Below are positions 1 through 6,651 of a stretch of 12,023 nt of DNA, piece after piece. Within the stretch, counting starts at the first letter, position 1; each line of letters starts with the position of its first letter. Position numbers and translations under genes: made by a program. The notes under the pieces are model-generated. The model saw nothing but the letters and a program-made list of their open reading frames with translations. It was not told where the DNA came from and searched no databases. Source of the DNA: Pseudomonadota bacterium (GTDB lineage: Bacteria > Pseudomonadota > Gammaproteobacteria > Steroidobacterales > Steroidobacteraceae); assembly GCA_021808195.1 (NCBI GenBank), contig JAKBCE010000072.1:1-12023 (forward strand), written 5' to 3'.

Positions 1-1303
1 CTACCGGCGCCTGCGCCTGGGATTCGAGCCATCGGACCTCGCCGACGATGCACTCGAGCAATTCTTCGTAGCTCGAACAGGCGGTATCCACCCGGCGCCG
101 CTGCAGAGGCCGGAACTGTTCATCGAACAGGCAGGTTTCAATCTTGCTGCCGCCGACATCCATGCCGCCGAACAGCCGCACTTTCGGGGCAGGAGGCGGA
201 TACAGCCGCACGCCCTGCACGACCCGCGACAGATTTCCGTCTGGAAACGGATTATCGACATTTAATCCCAGCTTCTGCGACCAGGCCACCGCCAGCAACT
301 GCGCGGGCAGCACGTACAGCGGAATGTTCCAACCGCGAGGCACTTCATTGAAGGCAAGATCGGCGTCAGCCCGCACCGTGCCGACCGTCAGCACCTGCTC
401 TGGGGCGTACTGGCTGCGCAACTCATCGACCACGTCGGCATCGTACCGGCGCGCATCCTCGTCCGAGGACAGCAGCGCGATGACCTGCGTGCCGTCGTTC
501 ACGAGAGACTTCGGACCGTGCCGAAAGCCCAGCGGAGACTCCCAGAACGAGGCGACCTGACCCGCCGTCAATTCCAGCACCTTCAGCGCACACTCATGCG
601 CCGCTCCACGCAGCTCTCCTCCGCCGAGGAACGCCACTCGCTGGGGCGGCGCCAGATCGGCCGCCAAGGGCGCAACCGCCGCAATCAGACCGCTGGCAGC
701 ATCTGCAAGCGCATTCAATCGTCCCTCGAGCGCATCGATTGGCACATCATCAAAGACGGCGAGCGCGTACAGCAGCATCGTGCTGTAGCTCGACGTCATT
801 GCAAAACCGGCATCGTGGGTCTCATCCGGCAGCACGATCGCGCGTTGCCGGGACCCCTCAGAGCGCGCCAGTGCGCCGTGAGCATTGCATGTGATGTGCA
901 AGCCCGCGGCGTCGGCTCGCTCGAGCAGCGCCAAGGTCGCCACGCTCTCAGGGCTGTCCCCACTGCGTCCAAAGGAAACCACCAATCGACGTGTACCGCG
1001 CCGCAGCAGACGCTGCGGATATGCCACGAGTTCCGTGGTCGGCACCGGGATGTATCGCACCGCGGATTGGCGCTCGTTGAGGTAGACGCTAAGCGACTCG
1101 CCGATGAACGCAGAGGTACCGGCGCCGCAAAACCACACCTCCTCGAAACGACCGGCGCGGACCCAGTGACGCGCATCCGCGGCCATCGCCGCGATCTCGC
1201 GACTCACGGCTCGCCAGACGGCCGGCTGATGCAGGATCTCCTTGCGCGTCTGGGAATCATCCGGCGGAACCGTAGACGGACCGCCCTGCCTGCCTTGGAA
1301 CAT
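1..1303 (-). CDS. AgaS-type SIS isomerase/deaminase fused to ROK sugar kinase (3' part beyond left edge)
   Basis: Reading from ATG at 1303 the frame stays open for 434 residues to the window edge. Residues about 20-371 are an AgaS-type double-SIS protein: GAGTSAFIGE (60-69), FGRSGDSPESVA (111-122), FAMTSSYSTM (167-176), FRHGPKSLVND (260-270) and RVVQGV (360-365), where AgaS proteins normally end. After a short Pro-rich linker (PPPAPK), FGGMDVGGSKIET (378-390) is the N-terminal phosphate-binding loop of a ROK kinase. AgaS converts galactosamine-6-P to tagatose-6-P with loss of ammonia; ROK kinases phosphorylate (N-acetyl)hexosamines or hexoses at O6. The start is supported by AGGAGAGG 9 nt upstream, 20 nt after the regulator stop, so it is co-transcribed. 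The internal ATG at 163 has no good ribosome site, favouring a true fusion over two genes. The kinase substrate motifs lie outside the window; GalNAc is inferred from context, GlcNAc is possible. Cytoplasmic. Confidence 0.88.
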   Translation of the reverse strand, partial: MFQGRQGGPSTVPPDDSQTRKEILHQPAVWRAVSREIAAMAADARHWVRAGRFEEVWFCGAGTSAFIGESLSVYLNERQSAVRYIPVPTTELVAYPQRLLRRGTRRLVVSFGRSGDSPESVATLALLERADAAGLHITCNAHGALARSEGSRQRAIVLPDETHDAGFAMTSSYSTMLLYALAVFDDVPIDALEGRLNALADAASGLIAAVAPLAADLAPPQRVAFLGGGELRGAAHECALKVLELTAGQVASFWESPLGFRHGPKSLVNDGTQVIALLSSDEDARRYDADVVDELRSQYAPEQVLTVGTVRADADLAFNEVPRGWNIPLYVLPAQLLAVAWSQKLGLNVDNPFPDGNLSRVVQGVRLYPPPAPKVRLFGGMDVGGSKIETCLFDEQFRPLQRRRVDTACSSYEELLECIVGEVRWLESQAQAPV

Positions 1304-1323
1304 GCTTTGAATCCTCTCCTGTC

Positions 1324-2274
1324 CTATCTACGCGCCTTGCGCCGCCCCGTGGCTCGAACTCCGGTCCGGGGATCGACGCAATGCACCGCGACCCCGAGTT
1401 CCTCAATCTGTTCCACCGCCACAGGATCTGCGTCAGTGTCCGTCACGATCATGTGGACTTTGCGGATGTCGCAGATTCGATGCAGACTCGGCGTGCCGAA
1501 TTTCGAAGAATCCGCGAGCACCACGACACGGTCGCTCGCGCGGATCATGGCCGCGTTCTTCTGCGCCTCCTCCTCGTTGAAAGTACTCAAGCCGAGACGC
1601 AAATCGATGGCGTCGGCGCCGAGGAAGAAGGTATCGAAATGCAACTCCGTGAGGAACCGCTCGAGAAACCGTCCGCCGATCACCATCGTGTCGTAACGAA
1701 CCGTGCCGGCAGGGACGATCACTTCATGCTGCTTGTAATGGCGCAGCAGATTCACCACCTCGAGATCGGCGGTGAGAATCGAGAGCCCGCGAGCCTCCCC
1801 CAGCTGCGTCGCGAACATGCGCAGCGTCGATCCCGAATCGATGATGATCGAGCGCTCCCGCTCAATCAGCCCGGCCGCGTAGCGCACGATAGAGCGCTTT
1901 TTGTTGACGTTGACCTGCTCGCGATCCGAGACGCTGGGTGCAATAAGATTGAGCCTGAAATCCGGCAGCTCACGCGCCAAGGCTTTCGCCAGCTCGATAC
2001 GAAACTCCGGAACGCCCTTGCAACCATAGTGCTTGCAGTAGCGCACGATGCTCGGCTCGCTGACGCCAGCCCCGGCCGCAATGGTTCGCAGCGGTGCGTG
2101 CATGAATGAATCCGGATCAGCCACCAGGTAACTGCCGATCCGGCCGAACGCCTTGGAAAGATGACCGATATCGGCGCGAATCCGCTCGAGCAGATCGCCC
2201 GGCGCATCGCGTTCGCCCGAATCTGCCCTGGCTGCGGCGGCCGGTCCATTGGAATTTCTTGTTTGGGGACTCAT
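1324..2274 (-). CDS. Chimeric transcriptional regulator: RpiR-type HTH plus DeoR-type sensor domain
   Basis: This 316-aa protein regulates transcription, very probably of its own sugar operon. Residues about 27-100 match the RpiR N-terminal HTH (LRTIAAGAGVSEPSIVRYC, 62-80, then GCKGVPEFRIELA). Residues about 127-300 are not the SIS sensor expected in an RpiR protein but a DeoR C-terminal sensor: IDSGSTL (145-151), LTADLEVVNLL (167-177), IVPAGTVR (186-193), FFLGADAIDLRLGLS (216-230), a conserved Glu in EEEAQKN, VVLADSSKFG (251-260) and IVTDTD (276-281). DeoR-type sensors bind phosphorylated sugars and usually relieve repression. The ATG at 2274 overlaps the TGA of the permease gene (ATGA), implying translational coupling; upstream in-frame codons lie inside the permease gene. 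AgaR of known GalNAc operons is a normal DeoR protein, so the sensor class fits while the DNA-binding domain has been exchanged. Effector and operator are inferred. Confidence 0.9.
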   Translation of the reverse strand: MSPQTRNSNGPAAAARADSGERDAPGDLLERIRADIGHLSKAFGRIGSYLVADPDSFMHAPLRTIAAGAGVSEPSIVRYCKHYGCKGVPEFRIELAKALARELPDFRLNLIAPSVSDREQVNVNKKRSIVRYAAGLIERERSIIIDSGSTLRMFATQLGEARGLSILTADLEVVNLLRHYKQHEVIVPAGTVRYDTMVIGGRFLERFLTELHFDTFFLGADAIDLRLGLSTFNEEEAQKNAAMIRASDRVVVLADSSKFGTPSLHRICDIRKVHMIVTDTDADPVAVEQIEELGVAVHCVDPRTGVRATGRRKARR

Positions 2275-3545
2275 GAAAGCGCTCCAATCCGTGCGCGGCT
2301 CGTTCTGATGCGCTTCTGCGCAAACAGCGCGTAGCTGAGGATGACTGCATACATGGGCACGAGCGAAATATACGCCAGTTGGTTGCCGATGACGCGCGCA
2401 AGCAGACCGTACGCTGGCGGAACTACTGCGCCGCCGATGATGGCCATGATCATGATCGCCGCACCGGTCTTGGTGTGCTCGCTGAGCCCGGTGAGTGCCA
2501 GGGGAAAAATAGCCGGCCACAGGACCGCATTGGCAAAGCCGAGCGATGCCACGAAAAGGATGCTGGGCATGCCATGCGTCACGGTGATTCCGATCGTCAG
2601 TACGATCCCGAGTGCAGCGGACCAGGCGAGCGCTCGCTCCTGGCTCATGCGCTTAGGCACGAGCACAATGCCGAGCAGGTAACCGAGAACCATCGCTCCG
2701 AGGGTGAGACTGGCGAAGAAGCGTGCCGTCTCGATCGGAAAGTGCAGCGCTTGACCGTAAAGAACGATGGTGTCGCCGGCAATCACCTCGACGGCCATCT
2801 CAAAGAACAACGCCCAGAAGCCGAACAGCAACAACGGGTGATGCGACCAGCGAAAGCCCTGCCGACGCTCACTCTGGTCGAGCTCCGCCGGCGGCTCCTT
2901 CGGCTCAGGAAGGCCGGAACGCCCGATTGCAAAAGCCAGGATCAGCAGCCCGACGGCCAGTGCCAAGTAGGGCGGAATGAGCCGGTGCGCCAGCTGGTTG
3001 AGCTCCGCGGCTCCCAACGTGCCGCGCGCCGCATGCTGCAGATGCCCGAATCCGACGAACACCACCGCGCCGAGCAGCATCGGGCTGATCACGCCGGCGA
3101 GTTTGTTGCACACGCCCATGATCGACACGCGCCGCGCTGCACTTTCGTGCGGCCCGAGAATGATCACATATGGATTCGCAGCCGTCTGCAGCAGACACAG
3201 CCCGGTACCCTGCACGAACAATCCGCTCAGGAATATACCGTACGAGCGCAGCAGCGCCGCTGGCACGAAGACTGCTGTGCCCACTGCCATCACGGCCAGT
3301 CCGAGTGCCATGCCTCTTTTGTAACCGGTGATCGCCAGAACACGGGCCGAGGGAATCGCCATGACGAAGTAGGCGATGTAGAAGGCGAAGGCAACCAGCA
3401 GCGCCTCGAAGGTGTCAAGCTCGCACACCAGCTTCAAGAACGGGATCAGCACGCCGTTCAGCCAGGTCACACAGCCGAACAGCGCGAACAGTCCCGCCAT
3501 GAGCGCGAGCGCGCGCCGGTCGGTGCCTTTGGGGGTTGATTTCAT
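2271..3545 (-). CDS. FucP/GluP/NagP-type MFS sugar permease
   Basis: This 424-aa inner-membrane protein has about 12 hydrophobic segments and a hydrophilic central loop (about 209-233), as in MFS sugar:H+ symporters. Family marks are ALFGCVTWLNGVLIPFLK (21-38), matching the first helix of the FucP/GluP group, and GLCLLQTAANPYV (115-127), the QTAANPY motif of that group. FEMAVEVIAGDTI (247-260) corresponds to the conserved C-half helix with an acidic residue. The family imports L-fucose, glucose/galactose or N-acetylhexosamines. Next to AgaS-like and ROK enzymes and a GH27 glycosidase, GalNAc (or galactose/GlcNAc) is the likely cargo, by context only. The start at 3545 follows GGGAGAGGAAG on the minus strand; an upstream in-frame extension is Arg/Gly-rich and unlike the family. 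The stop overlaps the regulator start by 4 nt. A 142-nt gap separates it from the upstream GH27 gene. Confidence 0.9.
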   Translation of the reverse strand: MKSTPKGTDRRALALMAGLFALFGCVTWLNGVLIPFLKLVCELDTFEALLVAFAFYIAYFVMAIPSARVLAITGYKRGMALGLAVMAVGTAVFVPAALLRSYGIFLSGLFVQGTGLCLLQTAANPYVIILGPHESAARRVSIMGVCNKLAGVISPMLLGAVVFVGFGHLQHAARGTLGAAELNQLAHRLIPPYLALAVGLLILAFAIGRSGLPEPKEPPAELDQSERRQGFRWSHHPLLLFGFWALFFEMAVEVIAGDTIVLYGQALHFPIETARFFASLTLGAMVLGYLLGIVLVPKRMSQERALAWSAALGIVLTIGITVTHGMPSILFVASLGFANAVLWPAIFPLALTGLSEHTKTGAAIMIMAIIGGAVVPPAYGLLARVIGNQLAYISLVPMYAVILSYALFAQKRIRTSRARIGALS

Positions 3546-3565
3546 CTTCCTCTCCCGACCGCTCA

Positions 3566-3599
3566 CCCGGAGTGCCCGCACGCAGTGCGTGCCCCGGAG
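3566..3599. repeat. 15-bp palindrome flanked by 7-bp direct repeats, upstream of the permease
   Basis: Between the GH27 and permease genes, GCACGCA and TGCGTGC (3578-3584, 3586-3592) form a perfect inverted repeat around one base. CCCGGAG occurs on both sides (3566-3572 and 3593-3599). It lies about 33-47 nt before the permease start. It could be an operator half-site pair or a small mRNA hairpin; no T-run follows, so a terminator is unlikely. Confidence 0.35.
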
Positions 3600-3687
3600 G
3601 CGGCCGACCCGCCCTGTGCGCACGAGGCCCGGGCCGGGCAGCATCCGACGGCCACCCCAACCCGGACTTCAATTGAACGCATCGCCG

Positions 3688-5448
3688 TCACCGCAAAGCC
3701 CGACGCGCATCCATGGCAGCCGGCACGCTCCAGATCTGCGATGCCAGGTTGTGTCCGCAGGCCTGCACGGTCAGAGCACCGCTCGCACCCCCGGTCAGGC
3801 ACTGATGCGTGCTCTGGTTGATGAGGTTGCCCAGGAGTGTGTAGCGCCACCGCTGCAGTGCACTCGTGACGCACGCGCTGAGGCGGGCACTGTGGCCGAC
3901 CTGGGCAAGGCATCGTCCGCCAGAGCGCAGTGCGCCGTTCGGCAGGACTTGCCAGCTCTGCGCGCCTGACCCTGTGCACTCACCGACTGAGCCGGGCGCT
4001 GAAAGGCAGCGGGTATATGCCATTGCCGTGCGATCGTGGGGTGCAACGTTCGGGCGGATGCGGGTAATGACACCCATGCGCTGCGGAACACCGCAAGCGG
4101 CAGTCGGCCGGATGGTCCAGATCTGCGTGTCATGCGTCCCGATGTGTGCCTCGAGTTCCTGCGCGCCCGCCCGGCGCGAGCCGGTCCAGAGCGCAACGCT
4201 TTCGAATCGGCAGGCGCCACCGGAGAGGCCGAGCGCACGCGGGTACAGCACCACATGCAGGGGGTGCTCGCTGCGGTTGAGGACCGCAACAGCGTACCGG
4301 CCATCACTCAGCGGCTTCATCAGCACATCCTCGGCCGGGGTGCGTCGCAGCAGCGTCGCCATCTGACCCAGCGGATCCTGATCGACGGCGAGAACCGCTC
4401 TGTTGCCGAGGATACGGATGCTGGCCGCGGAAAGCTTATTCAGGTTCGAGCTGAGAATCAGCGGCGCGGACATCATCGACCAGAGCGCCAGCTGGCTGCG
4501 CGATTCGGCGAGCGTCATACCCCGATCACCGCCGATAATGAAGTCCGAATCGTTCCAGTTGCCGGGCTTCTGGAACCGGCCGAGCTGCAGGTTGTACTCG
4601 TAATTCCACATGACGCTGGCCCAGCGCGAACGATTCGGACGATGGGGGTCGAAAATCTCGATGTCCGAGCCCTCGCGCCAGAGCTGCCCATAGCCACGCA
4701 CCCAGCTGAGCACGTCATACCACTGCGGCGTTCCCTGAAAATAGGCCGGCGCGGATTCGGAGAAGACGATCGGCCGACCCACCTGCTTCAGCGCCTCGCT
4801 TTCGGCCTTATAGGCCGCCCGATACGCCGCAATGGCTGACTCGCCCTTGGCGGTATATACGTTGCAGCCATCCAGTTTCAGGTAATCGACGCCCCAGGAC
4901 GCGAATAGACGCGCATCCGCCAGGAAATGCGCTGCGCCACCACCGTTCGGGACGCCGCTGCCAGCGAAACCACCGCAGGTCGCATAGCCGGCATCCTCGT
5001 AAATACCGAACTTCAACCCGAGCGCGTGGATGCTAGTGGCGACGGCATGCATGCCCTGCGGAAACTTGTGCAGATTGGCCTGCAGGTTCCCGTTGCTGTC
5101 GCGCTGCTTGCGCATCCAGCAATCGTCGATGGTGACCGTGTCGTAGCCGCGAGCTGCAAGACCGGTTTTTACGAGCGCACGGGCATTACCCAGAATCACG
5201 TTGGAATCGATGCGGCACTGATAGTGGGCCCAGTCGTTCCATCCCATCGGTGGGGTCGGCGCAAGGACCCCAGCGGCGCTGGCCGCCGGAGCAAAGACAA
5301 TTCCAAGCCAAAGCAGTGCCTGCAGCAGCATGAAGGCGGCGGCGCTGCGAGCACCGGATCCCGCCAGTTTGCGAAGCCGCCCGGCCGGCGAGGGGGGCCT
5401 ACGACCTACCTGAGCCGAAACCGCAGGGAAAGATGTCATGTAAGCCAT
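3688..5448 (-). CDS. Secreted GH27 glycosidase (alpha-galactosidase / alpha-N-acetylgalactosaminidase) with C-terminal ricin-type domain
   Basis: This 586-aa exported enzyme hydrolyses terminal alpha-linked galactose-type sugars. A basic N-terminus and hydrophobic stretch (about 36-55) end in APAASA/AG near residue 58, a signal peptidase I-like site; the 35-residue n-region is long, so a start at Met4 (5439) is also possible. The GH27 barrel begins LAPTPPMGWNDW (62-73), with TIDDCW (106-111, paired Asp binding sugar hydroxyls), GIYEDAG (148-154), the nucleophile Asp193 in YLKLDGC and the acid/base Asp262 in LWREGSDI. FSESAPAY (229-236) puts Ser232 and Ala235 where human NAGA has Ser188/Ala191 and alpha-galactosidase A has Glu203/Leu206, favouring N-acetylgalactosamine. 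A beta-sandwich (about 350-445) follows, then a ricin-type beta-trefoil with three QxW repeats (QSW 497, QRW 532, QIW 571). GH27 also contains beta-L-arabinopyranosidases, so specificity is inferred. It is first in the minus-strand sugar locus. Confidence 0.92.
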   Translation of the reverse strand: MAYMTSFPAVSAQVGRRPPSPAGRLRKLAGSGARSAAAFMLLQALLWLGIVFAPAASAAGVLAPTPPMGWNDWAHYQCRIDSNVILGNARALVKTGLAARGYDTVTIDDCWMRKQRDSNGNLQANLHKFPQGMHAVATSIHALGLKFGIYEDAGYATCGGFAGSGVPNGGGAAHFLADARLFASWGVDYLKLDGCNVYTAKGESAIAAYRAAYKAESEALKQVGRPIVFSESAPAYFQGTPQWYDVLSWVRGYGQLWREGSDIEIFDPHRPNRSRWASVMWNYEYNLQLGRFQKPGNWNDSDFIIGGDRGMTLAESRSQLALWSMMSAPLILSSNLNKLSAASIRILGNRAVLAVDQDPLGQMATLLRRTPAEDVLMKPLSDGRYAVAVLNRSEHPLHVVLYPRALGLSGGACRFESVALWTGSRRAGAQELEAHIGTHDTQIWTIRPTAACGVPQRMGVITRIRPNVAPHDRTAMAYTRCLSAPGSVGECTGSGAQSWQVLPNGALRSGGRCLAQVGHSARLSACVTSALQRWRYTLLGNLINQSTHQCLTGGASGALTVQACGHNLASQIWSVPAAMDARRALR

Positions 5449-5694
5449 ATGCGTTCTCTGAATGTATTACCAAGCCAATTGATTCAGCGCGCCTTCGATC
5501 GCCATGCCCCGGTCGGCCTGCGGTGCGGCATTCCCACCCTAATCCGCCGTGCCGTCCCAGATCGGCCGCTTGCGTTCAAGGCCCGGCACTCGTCGCCACG
5601 GACTCCGCGTGATGCCTCGCACGTCGACATGCCCCCGGCCCCGGACTGGCTATTCGCGCTACCCCACCCAATTGCGGCGGTGACGCCGGCAATT

Positions 5695-5729
5695 TGGAAC
5701 TATTTTTCACGTCGTGGAATATTTTTCCA
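5695..5729. promoter_or_regulatory. Candidate tandem operator: two 15-bp palindromic boxes
   Basis: Box 1, TGGAACTATTTTTCA (5695-5709), and box 2, TGGAATATTTTTCCA (5715-5729), are centred 20 bp apart, two helical turns. Box 2 has perfect TGGAA/TTCCA arms around a 5-nt spacer; box 1 has one arm mismatch. They form an AT-rich island in GC-rich DNA, 247-281 bp upstream of the GH27 start with no other gene between. Symmetric 15-bp sites of this type are typical of dimeric HTH regulators. The RpiR/DeoR chimera encoded in the operon is the natural candidate, but this is inference and the distance to the coding start is large. Confidence 0.45.
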
Positions 5730-6080
5730 GATTAACCGCTGCGACGTCAAGCCCGGCACCTTGCGCCACCACCGCAGCGTACGGAACCGTGGAGCCAATC
5801 TCTCCCGGTGCGAGATCGGCGCCTGAAGTCTGTGCCGGTCTGCCCGTTGACCTCTGAGTGTCGATCCGAGTCCCGAAAGGCGGGCTCACGCTCCGCCACA
5901 CGCGCTTCGGACTCAGCTCACCCTCAACGGACCTCAGTGATGTCGATAACCGGGGAATGAGGCCACACCCTTGACCTTCTGATGATCGAGTTCGCGGCTG
6001 CGCGCAGAGCGATCAGGCGCACCGCACCGATGACCTTGGCCCATCGACATCCCTCCGCGTGCCGACCACGCACCGCTCCC

Positions 6081-6109
6081 GCGGATTCCACAGACACCGC
6101 GGAATCCGC
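6081..6109. repeat. 9-bp perfect inverted repeat
   Basis: GCGGATTCC (6081-6089) and GGAATCCGC (6101-6109) are perfect complements separated by 11 nt in otherwise gene-free DNA. It can form a hairpin in RNA from either strand or be a protein-binding site. No U-tract follows on either side, so it is not a classical terminator. Confidence 0.4.
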
Positions 6110-6315
6110 ACCACAGACATCCCCGCATCAATCCGCCACAGTGGATCCGACGACGCAGATTGATCGAACACCGGGCGCCCACCCTCGCGACACGAAGATA
6201 TGCACCAGCAGTCAATGCCACATGCACCCTTGATCATAGCCGGCGCCTGGTGTTGGAGATTGATTGCTGCAGCGGCGTTTTTCCCGGACATTTCCACGCA
6301 TCGCCCTACCGCATG

Positions 6316-6334
6316 TTGTGCATACAATGTACAA
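6316..6334 (+). promoter_or_regulatory. 19-bp palindrome around a -10-like box, upstream of the efflux gene
   Basis: TTGTGCATACAATGTACAA has arms TTGTGCAT and ATGTACAA matching at 7 of 8 positions around ACA. It contains TACAAT (6323-6328), one base from the sigma70 -10 consensus, so a bound dimer could block a promoter. No good -35 hexamer sits 16-18 bp upstream. Sites of this shape are common for MarR- and GntR-type regulators of efflux pumps, but no such regulator gene is in the window. It precedes the possible leader ORF by 34 nt. Confidence 0.4.
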
Positions 6335-6367
6335 TTTCAGCGCTCGATGCATTCTCGAGGAAGGTTC

Positions 6368-6490
6368 ATGAGTGGAAATGCAAGCGTCAGCCGTATCAGA
6401 CTACGCACCCTCGCGCAGGCGTCGCAACCTGTTCGCACTTACGACTGTGCGCACCATCGGCCTGCAGCTCGTGCCGGTGTGACTCGATGA
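6368..6490 (+). CDS. Possible 40-aa leader peptide upstream of the efflux gene
   Basis: An ATG at 6368 has a strong ribosome site (GAGGAAGG, 3 nt before the start) and opens a 40-codon frame ending VTR-stop. Its TGA (6488-6490) overlaps ATG 6487, which is in frame with the downstream efflux protein, in the ATGA arrangement of coupled genes. The peptide is Arg/Ala-rich and resembles no family I know. A competing 34-codon frame from ATG 6378 (stop 6480-6482) overlaps it, so which one is translated, if either, is unclear. Confidence 0.25.
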   Translation: MSGNASVSRIRLRTLAQASQPVRTYDCAHHRPAARAGVTR

Positions 6491-6651
6491 ACCGCCGCAT
6501 TGCGGCCAAATCCGACAGCCCCCTCGACGCCTCGTCTGATACGCACCGACCCGGCACTGAAGCGAATTTCACGCACGAAGTGCCGCCGCCACCGCGAGAC
6601 AGCCACGATTCCGCTCGCGCTAGCGACTCCGCTAAGAACTCAAAGAGCCAG

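Larger units (their letters stand above)
5449..6367. other. Intergenic region without a recognisable gene, between divergent GH27 and efflux genes
   Basis: About 0.9 kb lies between the GH27 start and the possible leader ORF of the efflux gene. Short open frames on both strands give no family-like protein and no good ribosome site. It holds an AT-rich block with two palindromic boxes (5695-5729), a 9-bp inverted repeat (6081-6109) and a 19-bp palindrome (6316-6334). The GH27 start is preceded on minus by TAATACATT (5461-5469) within an AT-richer stretch, but no convincing -35 box sits at the proper distance. A small RNA cannot be excluded by eye. Confidence 0.6.

Noticed and set aside
1..163. 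Separate ROK kinase gene starting at ATG 163
   Set aside because: No stop separates it from the SIS frame and no ribosome site precedes it, so a fusion is the simpler reading.
1..261. Minus-strand 86-codon frame ending at the window edge
   Set aside because: It is out of frame with the SIS-ROK gene that covers the same DNA with clear conserved motifs; Cys/Arg-rich noise.
518..1696. Plus-strand open frame of 392 codons
   Set aside because: It is antisense to the SIS-ROK and regulator genes, Arg/Gln-rich and unlike any family; opposite-frame openness is normal at this GC content.
2379..3539. Plus-strand open frame of 386 codons, His/Gln/Glu-rich
   Set aside because: It is the complement of the permease gene and its composition is a codon-shadow of a hydrophobic protein.
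3563..4307. Minus-strand frames overlapping the GH27 3' end
   Set aside because: Out of frame with the GH27 reading, which shows catalytic Asp residues and three QxW repeats through this region.
4927..5826. Plus-strand 299-codon frame spanning the GH27 5' end and intergenic DNA
   Set aside because: Mostly antisense to the GH27 signal and barrel; no family-like sequence or ribosome site.
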